DNA from: CAYMUR01 sp964393615
GTDB lineage: Bacteria; Planctomycetota; Planctomycetia; Pirellulales; Pirellulaceae
DNA: 42,332 nucleotides
Reading direction: 5' to 3'
Assembly (NCBI GenBank): GCA_964393615.1
Contig: CAYMUR010000039.1
Coordinates: 1 to 42,332, forward strand
This document shows, piece by piece, positions 36,207-42,332 of this stretch. Each line of letters starts with the position of its first letter. Within the stretch, counting starts at the first letter, position 1. A program made the position numbers and the translations under genes. A model generated the notes under the pieces. It was not told the DNA's origin and did not search any database. It saw only the letters and a program-made list of their open reading frames with translations.

Positions 36207-37025
36207 GTGAAATTGTTCCATCCAGCCTGGAATACGGTTCGTTGTCCGGTGGTAGGTATGGTTCATCTGGCGCCTTTGGCTGGCGCTCCGCACTATGAAG
36301 GTGACTGGCGACTGATCCAGCAGCGCGCATTGGCGGATGCAGAGGCACTGGTCAACGGTGGAGTGCACGGACTCATGGTCGAGAATTTTGGGGATATGCC
36401 ATTTTATCGTGATGCGGTGCCAGTGGAAACGATCTCCCAGGTGACAACGATCGCGGCTGAAATGAAGAGGAGATTCCACAATATCCCCTTGGGAATTAAT
36501 CTTTTACGGAATGATGGGCCTGGTGCGATGGCTGTCGCTCATGCTGTTGGAGCGCAATTTATTCGTGTGAATATTTTGTGTGGTGCTAGATTGACGGACC
36601 AAGGGTTGATTCAAGGCAATGCCGCCGAGGTGATGCGTTGTCGGGCAAGTTTACGGGCAAAACAGGTAAAGGTTTTTGCTGACGTGGACGTGAAGCATTC
36701 CGTGGCTGTGGCTGAAATGACGCTCGAGGATGACGTGGACGATACGCTTCTGCGCGGACATGCTGACGCGTTGATCGTGTCAGGTCAGGCAACCGGTCAG
36801 CCGGCTTCTCTCAGTCAGCTTCGAGCGGTCAAGGCGGCGGCACGGGGTGTCCCCGTTTGGGTTGGGAGCGGCGTATGTCAGGATACGGTTAGGGATTGGG
36901 GTAGTGAAGCCGATGGGTTGATCGTCGGTACGTCGCTGAAAGTAGATGGTGTATTGTCCAATCCGGTAGAGATTCAACGAGTTCGCGCATTGATGCAAAA
37001 GGTGAATTCACTGCTGTCGTGCTAG
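36207..37025 (+). CDS. BtpA/SgcQ family protein
   Basis: A 272-residue TIM-barrel-type protein. Landmarks are VVGMVHLAPLAGAPHY, VNGGVHGLMVENFGDMPF, GAQFIRVNILCGARLTDQGLIQG, KVFADVDVKHS and VWVGSGVCQDTV, ending EADGLIVGTSLKVDG. BtpA is known in cyanobacteria as a photosystem I biogenesis factor, while SgcQ is encoded with a sugar PTS in E. coli; the shared barrel with a phosphate-binding C-terminal end suggests a sugar-phosphate or nucleotide-related enzyme. No photosystem is expected here. The GTG start at 36207 is supported by GGAG about 5 nt upstream. It begins 40 bp after the DJ-1-type gene and is likely co-transcribed. Confidence 0.87.
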   Translation: MKLFHPAWNTVRCPVVGMVHLAPLAGAPHYEGDWRLIQQRALADAEALVNGGVHGLMVENFGDMPFYRDAVPVETISQVTTIAAEMKRRFHNIPLGINLLRNDGPGAMAVAHAVGAQFIRVNILCGARLTDQGLIQGNAAEVMRCRASLRAKQVKVFADVDVKHSVAVAEMTLEDDVDDTLLRGHADALIVSGQATGQPASLSQLRAVKAAARGVPVWVGSGVCQDTVRDWGSEADGLIVGTSLKVDGVLSNPVEIQRVRALMQKVNSLLSC

Positions 37026-37311
37026 GTCTGGTAGCCTAGTCTGGCAAACGAGAGCGGGAGTACCTGTGATCAGCATCCACTGTTCTTCCCAAGCGGGCCA
37101 GAACTGGTCATATTGAGAAAAGGCTGGTAATGGATCGGTCGGTCCAGCCGATACAACTTGATGTTGCGGCAACATTATGATGCAGAGTTGTCAATTTGGT
37201 GGAGCGGTTTTGGAGATCGTTGAGCCATCGAATTGGGATTGAAGTGAGAGTAGGGGTTGAACTGGAATGTTTTAAGTGTAGCACTTGGTTCCTTTTGTTG
37301 TCCTGATACCC

Positions 37312-37791
37312 ATGGACCAACATATTTCACACACCGAACACGATTTGAGTCAGCAGTCCCGTCGACCTTGCGGACTTTTGCTGGGTCGTACTGAGCAGTT
37401 AGTCATTGCCAGCTGCGTATTCTTGGGATTTTTGGCGATGGTCGGCTATTTTGTTCAACGCGGGGGACTGAGTGGTCGTTTGATCGAGATCGAACGAGCG
37501 AAGCCAGTAGAGATTTCATTTCTTGTCAACATCAATACAGCGGAATGGCCTGAATTAACGCTGTTACCCAATATTGGTGAAACGCTGGCCCGAAGAATCA
37601 TTGCGCACCGTACACGACATGGGCCTTTTCAACATGTCGAGCAGTTGTTGGACGTCGACGGAATTGGGCCCAAGACTTTAAAGCAAATAACTCCTCAATT
37701 GCTCGTGGTGGATCCAGGGGATTCGCTGGCGGAGGGATGGGAAGCAGAGAACGATATAGTGCCAGCTTTGCAGCCAGCAAATATACGGTAA
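37312..37791 (+). CDS. ComEA-like helix-hairpin-helix protein with a membrane anchor
   Basis: 159 residues. A hydrophobic helix at about 29-48 (LVIASCVFLGFLAMVGYFV) anchors it, and a double helix-hairpin-helix domain follows, starting VNINTAEWPELTLLPNIGETLARRIIAHR (72 onward) and continuing FQHVEQLLDVDGIGPKTLKQI. The NIGxxLAxRI and GIGPKTL hairpins are the DNA-backbone-binding elements of ComEA, the receptor for DNA in natural transformation. Proteins with only this domain also serve other roles, and no comEC is nearby. The start is ATG 37312; the upstream in-frame TTG at 37285 is less likely. An assembly gap lies 44 bp after the stop. Confidence 0.8.
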   Translation: MDQHISHTEHDLSQQSRRPCGLLLGRTEQLVIASCVFLGFLAMVGYFVQRGGLSGRLIEIERAKPVEISFLVNINTAEWPELTLLPNIGETLARRIIAHRTRHGPFQHVEQLLDVDGIGPKTLKQITPQLLVVDPGDSLAEGWEAENDIVPALQPANIR

Positions 37792-37834
37792 TACCAACTG
37801 CCTTTGCCCACCATCATTTCCGGGATACTCGGTT

Positions 37835-37844
37835 NNNNNNNNNN
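37835..37844. other. Assembly gap (10 N)
   Basis: A run of ten unknown bases in a non-coding stretch between the ComEA-like gene and the Sm-like gene. A longer missing piece could hold a small gene. Confidence 0.95.
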
Positions 37845-37984
37845 GAGACCATGACAGAAATCTTGGGGTGTTCGATTTCAAATGTTTTGTTAGAAACAGA
37901 GAGAAATACCATGTTGCCTGACATTCAAAGTCGAAACCAGGTCGCGGCGTCGAGAATATTTTTTATTTAACATGGTTTTCTTTT

Positions 37985-38014
37985 CGTTGCATTGCCCAAC
38001 GTTGCATTGTCCAA
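37985..38014. repeat. 15-bp near-perfect tandem duplication
   Basis: CGTTGCATTGCCCAA (37985-37999) is followed directly by CGTTGCATTGTCCAA (38000-38014), one mismatch, about 25 bp upstream of the Sm-like gene. Confidence 0.9.
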
Positions 38015-38038
38015 CGATTGAAGCATGGTAGGTCAGTG

Positions 38039-38323
38039 ATGTTGTCGAAATCCCATCCAGACTATTTTTGCGAGCAAATTGGCTCTATAGTTGTGCTCGA
38101 TGCAGCCCGACGATTTGTGATTTTAGGAACCCTTGTTAGCGTCGATTCGCAGTATTTGACCCTTGAAAATGCCGACGTCCACGATTTGTGCGATACTCAA
38201 ACTACGCGAGATCTTTATATTTTGGAGTCTCACAACCATGGAGTTCGGGCCAATCGACGGCGTGTGGTCGTTCGGCGGGAGGAAATCGTTGGTATGTCGT
38301 TGTTGTCAGATGTGATAGAGTAG
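38039..38323 (+). CDS. Small Sm-like protein directly upstream of uvrB
   Basis: 94 residues, no signal peptide. The pattern IGSIVVLDAARRFVILGTLVSVD, then QYLTLENADVHDL, matches the strand order of an Sm/LSm or Hfq-like beta-barrel: a first strand with a conserved Gly, a bent strand ending in GTL, then a YLTLENA strand. After a variable loop the basic strand VRANRRRVVVRREEIVGMSLL could close the barrel and bind nucleic acid. I recall similar small proteins in other planctomycetes but know of no function. The start is ATG 38039, after TAGGTC. The stop codon is four bases before the uvrB start, so the two genes are almost certainly co-translated. Confidence 0.7.
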   Translation: MLSKSHPDYFCEQIGSIVVLDAARRFVILGTLVSVDSQYLTLENADVHDLCDTQTTRDLYILESHNHGVRANRRRVVVRREEIVGMSLLSDVIE

Positions 38324-38327
38324 CGGC

Positions 38328-40403
38328 GTGGATTTTCAATTGGTCAGTCCGTTTTCTCCTGCTGGCGATCAGCCGCAAGCGATCGAAGCGTTGTCGCGCG
38401 GTGTCGTAGAAGGTGCTTCTCGCCAAGTCTTAATGGGGGTTACCGGTTCGGGAAAGACCTTCACAATGGCCAACGTTATAGAACGGTTTCAGCGGCCGAC
38501 ATTGGTGATTTCCCACAACAAAACGTTGGCCGCGCAGCTGTACTCTGAGTTTCGTGAATTCTTTCCACAAAATGCTGTTCATTATTTTGTCAGTTACTAT
38601 GATTACTACCAGCCGGAAGCTTACATTCCCCAGCGCGACATCTATATCGAAAAAGACGCTTCGATCAATGAGGAAATTGACCGGTTAAGATTGGCTGCAA
38701 CCAGCGCGTTGGTCAGTCGCCGTGATGTGATTGTTGTGGCCAGCGTATCGAGCATTTACGGGCTTGGATCGCCTGATGATTACAAGGAAATGATGGTGTC
38801 TTTGCGTCGCGGTGAGACGATTGATCGTGACGTATTACTCATGAAGCTGATTGATATCCAGTATGACCGCAATGACGTGAGTTTCGAGAGGGCCAAATTT
38901 CGCGTCCGCGGAGATTGTGTCGAGGTCTGGCCTTCCTACGAGGAATTTGCCATTCGGATTGAGTTGTGGGGTGATGAAGTTGACCAACTCTCCATCATTC
39001 ATACCACGAGTGGCGAGGTCATCACCCAACAGGACGAAATTTTCATTTATCCGGCCAAGCATTTTGTGTTACCCGATGAGCGAATTAAAGGTGCCTTGGA
39101 AGAAATTCGTAGCGAGTTGAACGATCGGTTGGAAGTTCTGCGCCGGGCAGGAAAGCTTCTGGAAGCTCAACGGCTCAGTGCTCGCACGCGATTTGACCTG
39201 GAGATGATGCAAGAAGCTGGCTACTGCCCAGGCATTGAGAATTATAGCCGCGCTCTTTCAGGGCGACCGCCAGGTACTCCACCGTATACACTTTATAGTT
39301 ATTTTCCCTCTGATTTTTTGCTGTTTGTAGACGAATCCCATGTAACGGTTCCCCAGATTCGAGCCATGTATGCTGGCGATCGTAGCCGAAAAGAAACCCT
39401 GGTCGAACATGGATTCCGGTTACCCAGCGCATTAGATAACCGTCCCCTCAAATTCGAGGAATGGGAGCAGCGAGTACCTCAGGCGGTTTTTGTGTCTGCT
39501 ACCCCCAGTTCGTATGAATTGGACGCCACGGGTGGAGAACTGGTAGAGCAGGTAATTCGGCCAACGGGCCTGTTAGATCCTGTGATTGAACTTGCGCCGG
39601 CGCGGGGACAGGTGCCGCATTTGTTGGAACAGATCAAACAACGAAGTGCTGTCAGTGAACGTGTTTTGGTGACTGCCTTAACGAAGAAATTGGCAGAAGA
39701 TCTGGCCGCTTATCTGAATCAACAGGGGGTCAACTGTAAATGGCTGCATAGTGAATTGGACGCTTTTGAGCGGGTGGAACTGATTCGCGACTTGCGACAA
39801 GGTAAATTCGAAGCGCTGATTGGGGTGAATCTGTTGCGCGAAGGCTTGGATATGCCGGAAGTTTCATTGGTTGCCATTTTGGACGCGGATAAAGAAGGAT
39901 TTTTGCGCAGCGAAACATCGTTGATACAGACCATCGGTCGAGCGGCGCGGAATGTCAACGCCAAGGTAATTTTGTATGGGGATCGGGTCACCGATTCGAT
40001 GCAACGTGCGATTGAAGAAACCGAACGGCGCCGTAAAAAACAAGAATCTTACAATGTTGAGCATGGAATCACACCCCAAACAATCCGTAAAAATATTTCG
40101 GCAGGAATCGAAGCTGTAGCGACTGCTCATCGTGAAGCAAACGAGGCCGTGGGAAGTACAGATGAGTCAGAATATATTACTCGAGAGTACATCAGCGAAT
40201 TGGAGTCCGAAATGATGGAAGCTGCCGAAGCTTTGGAATTTGAACGAGCAGCTTCACTCCGTGATAGGATTACCCAGCTTAACGATTCAATTGGCAAAAA
40301 AATAAGTGAAGTTCGGTCTGAAACCCGGTCGGCTCAACGCCGTGGTCGTCGCAGTGGTGCCAAACTTGGTGGTCGCATTCCCCGGCCCAAACGAAGTACC
40401 TGA
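38328..40403 (+). CDS. uvrB: Excinuclease ABC subunit B
   Basis: UvrB verifies damaged DNA after loading by UvrA and recruits the nuclease UvrC in nucleotide excision repair. The 691 residues are full length. Visible are Walker A GVTGSGKT (37-44), the damage-probing beta-hairpin region starting YYDYYQPEAY (90-99), motif II DESH (335-338), the SATPSSYE block, LIGVNLLREGLDMPEVSLVAILDADKEG split over the second ATPase domain, QTIGRAARN (motif VI), and a C-terminal UVR domain (about 622-656) for UvrC contact. The tail is basic (RRGRRSGAK). The GTG start at 38328, four bases after the Sm-like stop, gives the canonical MDFQLVSPFSPAGDQPQAI. No uvrA or uvrC is in the window. Confidence 0.97.
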   Translation: MDFQLVSPFSPAGDQPQAIEALSRGVVEGASRQVLMGVTGSGKTFTMANVIERFQRPTLVISHNKTLAAQLYSEFREFFPQNAVHYFVSYYDYYQPEAYIPQRDIYIEKDASINEEIDRLRLAATSALVSRRDVIVVASVSSIYGLGSPDDYKEMMVSLRRGETIDRDVLLMKLIDIQYDRNDVSFERAKFRVRGDCVEVWPSYEEFAIRIELWGDEVDQLSIIHTTSGEVITQQDEIFIYPAKHFVLPDERIKGALEEIRSELNDRLEVLRRAGKLLEAQRLSARTRFDLEMMQEAGYCPGIENYSRALSGRPPGTPPYTLYSYFPSDFLLFVDESHVTVPQIRAMYAGDRSRKETLVEHGFRLPSALDNRPLKFEEWEQRVPQAVFVSATPSSYELDATGGELVEQVIRPTGLLDPVIELAPARGQVPHLLEQIKQRSAVSERVLVTALTKKLAEDLAAYLNQQGVNCKWLHSELDAFERVELIRDLRQGKFEALIGVNLLREGLDMPEVSLVAILDADKEGFLRSETSLIQTIGRAARNVNAKVILYGDRVTDSMQRAIEETERRRKKQESYNVEHGITPQTIRKNISAGIEAVATAHREANEAVGSTDESEYITREYISELESEMMEAAEALEFERAASLRDRITQLNDSIGKKISEVRSETRSAQRRGRRSGAKLGGRIPRPKRST

Positions 40404-40575
40404 TCGGTATTTTTTAACTAATCGGTCTAACTCACAAAACTGGGTAATAGATCCGACATTGTTCTAAATCTTCCTCATTCGGACACTTCTTTGTAACCGA
40501 ATCGACGTGTTAGTCCTGTTGCAGGGGCTGTAGTGATCATAGCGTTGACAGGTCCGTAACGTAGGGGAAGGTTTT

Positions 40576-40977
40576 ATGAAGATGTCTGCCGCGATAGCCA
40601 CCTTGTTCCTATTTGGATTGGCTGGTTTGCTTGTTGCGGATACAGAAAAAGCCGCCGTACCGCCAGACGCTGCTTTTGAGTTTTCCGACAACTCGGATAG
40701 CCGAACGGTAACGCCGGACATGAAGTTCTATCTACAGGAGTGGCGCCGAAACGACGGTCCCGCCCGGGTAGTACGTTTGCGTGCTGAAAGGCGCGCGGAA
40801 CAACGACGGCAACGCCTGGCCGTTCGCAAATGGTTTGGATATTCGAAAATACGACCACAAACGAGTGTGGCACCCTGGACAAAATCCTCCTTACCACTTT
40901 GGCATTGCAAGTACTACCCCGTGAAGCTTCGAGTGCGGGATACCAGCGATGGGAATCCTGGTTCGATTTGGAAATAA
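40576..40977 (+). CDS. Small basic secreted protein
   Basis: 133 residues with a clear signal peptide (MKMSAAIATLFLFGLAGLLVA). An acidic stretch (about 25-45) and a strongly basic helix follow (RLRAERRAEQRRQRLAVR, about 68-85), then an aromatic-rich end with RKWFGYSKIRP and LPLWHCKYY. The pattern RxAVRKWxGYSxxRPxxS resembles small secreted proteins I associate with planctomycetes; no function is known to me. Start is ATG 40576, backed by GGGGAAGG about 5 nt upstream. It lies about 170 bp after uvrB and is probably an independent unit. Confidence 0.7.
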   Translation: MKMSAAIATLFLFGLAGLLVADTEKAAVPPDAAFEFSDNSDSRTVTPDMKFYLQEWRRNDGPARVVRLRAERRAEQRRQRLAVRKWFGYSKIRPQTSVAPWTKSSLPLWHCKYYPVKLRVRDTSDGNPGSIWK

Positions 40978-41225
40978 AGCTGTCGAGCAGGTTTTGGCAG
41001 GCGGTTTGAAGCAATACGGATAACTGCCAGAAAACAGGTTCACACGTTCGTTGTGGCCCAGTTTAACAGAGTGGCCAAAATTCTAATCGTCTTTGGCGTG
41101 AGCGACACAGAACGTAGCATTTTGTATTAGAGGCAGTTGGGTACTTCTATCAAAGTTGCCACAACGAAGGTGCCGATTTCAGCAGTCCTCTGGATTTTAC
41201 ACTTGTGAACCACCCGCACATCTAT

Positions 41226-41990
41226 TTAGGGTGGCCCGACTAGCTGCAAGAACTGTCGAGCAGCTGGATCTTCTGGGAAAGCTTGTACCATTTCCAAATA
41301 GAGGCGCCGCAGAGTGCCTTTCGTTTTGGCACTTAATTGATGGAACCGATACACGTCGGCGTAACGTACTTCGTCCGCTACCAACCGCATGACACGAGTA
41401 TTTAAAGTGTCAAAGTGGATCTGAAACCGCCGTGAGCGTGCTTGCCCGTCTCCCAGAACCGGCCGCATCACCGAATTAGCACGATTGCTGTGGGCTGCCC
41501 CCAGGAAGTGGCCAAGTTCGTGGACGAGTACTTCCAGTCTTTCGTTCTCGATCGTCCGAGGGTTATTTTCGCGGATCAAAATATGGGTATGTAAAGGACC
41601 ACGTGTGCCTCCCAGGCGATGTCGGCCTTTCTGAAACTTGTATTGGCTGGTGAATCCGATGGCAATTTCATTGCGACCGACGCTGATTTCATTTTCCAAT
41701 TCGCGCAAGCTTTTACCGAATTCAGTTGTCTTGTTGTCGGACAACCAGCGTCCAAAGTCAGAGATGGTAAATCGCAGCCCTGAATGTTTTTCTAGAATTT
41801 TTGACGCTGCATGCAGTCTTTTGCGAGAACGGTCTTTCCAACGCTCCTCATTTTGCCTTTCTTCTTCGTCGACGCACAATTTAACATAAATTTGGTTCGT
41901 TGCAGCAACCGACAGATCTGGTAGACAGAAAAGAGTCGTGGTGCAAAGAAGGATAGCAGTCAACACATCGTCTAAGTCTAATCTCAGCAT
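41226..41990 (-). CDS. Secreted metzincin-type zinc protease
   Basis: 254 residues. An N-terminal signal is present (LTAILLCTTTLFCLPDLSVAA, cleavage near AATNQ). The catalytic motif HELGHFLGAAH is complete, with zinc ligands H157, H161 and H167 and catalytic E158, and a methionine turn SVMRPV (M175) follows. This HExxHxxGxxH-plus-Met arrangement defines metzincins, here closest to the matrixin-like group. It should cleave proteins outside the cytoplasm. There is no long propeptide with a cysteine switch. ATG 41990 is used, with GAGG six nt upstream; that ribosome site overlaps the end of the response-regulator gene, whose stop is 8 bp upstream. The two genes are therefore probably translated together. 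Confidence 0.85.
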   Translation of the reverse strand: MLRLDLDDVLTAILLCTTTLFCLPDLSVAATNQIYVKLCVDEEERQNEERWKDRSRKRLHAASKILEKHSGLRFTISDFGRWLSDNKTTEFGKSLRELENEISVGRNEIAIGFTSQYKFQKGRHRLGGTRGPLHTHILIRENNPRTIENERLEVLVHELGHFLGAAHSNRANSVMRPVLGDGQARSRRFQIHFDTLNTRVMRLVADEVRYADVYRFHQLSAKTKGTLRRLYLEMVQAFPEDPAARQFLQLVGPP

Positions 41991-41998
41991 GTAGTGCC

Positions 41999-42332
41999 TC
42001 AAATTACACCGTTTCGCACCGCCCAAATGGCAGCTTGGGTACGATCAGCAACGCCTAGTTTGTGCAAGATGTGTTGCACGTGTTCCTTGACAGTTTCATG
42101 ACTGATGTGAAGCGGCGTTGCGATTTCTTTGTTGGTGAGACCAAGGGTAAGTTGCCGGAGGACTTCGCTTTCTCGCAGCGTCAATGATACGGCCACATGA
42201 CTCTTAATGCGTGGTGCGGCAAGTGCTCCTGTGGTCTTGCGCAGTATCTCACGTGTCCAGAGTGTTTTGCCATTGGCTACTGTACGGATGGAGTTTAAGA
42301 TTTTTTTTCGACTTTCTGATTTGAGCAGAAAG
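41999..42332 (-). CDS. NarL/FixJ-type response regulator, C-terminal part (cut by window edge)
   Basis: The frame is open from the window end (42331) to the stop at 41999-42001, giving 110 residues. The first part, FLLKSESRKKILNSIRTVANGKTLWT, is the end of a receiver domain: the conserved switch lysine in LLK, then the last helix. A linker leads into a LuxR-type helix-turn-helix (LTLRESEVLRQLTLGLTNKEIATPLHISHETVKEHVQHILHKL read in pieces; the recognition helix is SHETVKEHVQHIL). The protein therefore binds DNA on phosphorylation by a partner kinase. A GTG at 42196 is internal and not the start. The downstream metzincin gene overlaps its ribosome site with this gene's stop, which suggests linked expression. 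Confidence 0.9.
   Translation of the reverse strand, partial: FLLKSESRKKILNSIRTVANGKTLWTREILRKTTGALAAPRIKSHVAVSLTLRESEVLRQLTLGLTNKEIATPLHISHETVKEHVQHILHKLGVADRTQAAIWAVRNGVI

Overview
The window reads as a piece of a planctomycete chromosome (Planctomycetota, probably a Pirellulales-like lineage). The main pointers are families largely confined to or expanded in that phylum: a planctomycete-type cytochrome c/DUF1549/DUF1553 protein paired with a DUF1501 protein, a decayed second copy of the same cytochrome family, a DUF4838 protein, and small secreted and small cytosolic proteins of planctomycete style. Base composition is mixed, near 50% GC by eye, and more GC-rich between about 16.7 and 20.6 kb. 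Two runs of ten N (1165-1174 and 37835-37844) mark scaffold joins in a draft assembly; the first interrupts a gene.

Layout. 1-2751 (minus): the 5' part of nusA and a membrane-anchored von Willebrand A protein. 3199-5289: lysA facing a small two-helix membrane protein. 6002-13460 (plus): an MFS transporter, a YjbQ-family protein, a Ski2-like helicase, a short RecQ-like helicase, a DUF6116 small membrane protein and a GlpQ-type phosphodiesterase. 13546-15405 (minus): a tungsten-type aldehyde:ferredoxin oxidoreductase. 16182-20648: a small acidic secreted protein, a large secreted DUF4838 protein and a frameshifted, truncated cytochrome c/DUF1549 gene; this stretch looks like an accessory insertion. 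20821-22999: nadD, a short conserved hypothetical, and an orphan soluble histidine kinase. 23092-25488 (minus): two transsulfuration enzymes in an operon with a structured leader. 26240-31180 (minus): a ribose-type sugar ABC transporter (binding lipoprotein, double ATPase, permease) followed by a DapA-family aldolase/lyase. 31496-37025 (plus): cytochrome c/DUF1549/DUF1553, DUF1501, an exported DJ-1/PfpI protein and a BtpA-family protein. 37312-40977 (plus): a ComEA-like DNA-binding protein, a small Sm-like protein, uvrB and a small secreted protein. 41226-42332 (minus): the end of a NarL-type response regulator followed closely by a secreted metzincin protease.

How the parts work together. 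The two transsulfuration enzymes should make methionine precursors (cystathionine, then homocysteine). The ABC operon plus the DapA-family enzyme looks like uptake and cleavage of a sugar or sugar acid. The cytochrome/DUF1501 pair is a typical planctomycete exported pair whose substrate is not known. The helicases, uvrB and the ComEA-like protein serve DNA or RNA transactions but do not form one obvious system.

The most interesting signal is the leader of the methionine operon. A good promoter (25655-25683) is followed by about 160 nt of leader RNA carrying an 11-bp perfect hairpin and a textbook intrinsic terminator that ends only 14 nt before the start codon. An upstream segment could pair with the terminator arm as an antiterminator. 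I could not match it to a riboswitch class I know, so it is a candidate unassigned regulatory RNA.
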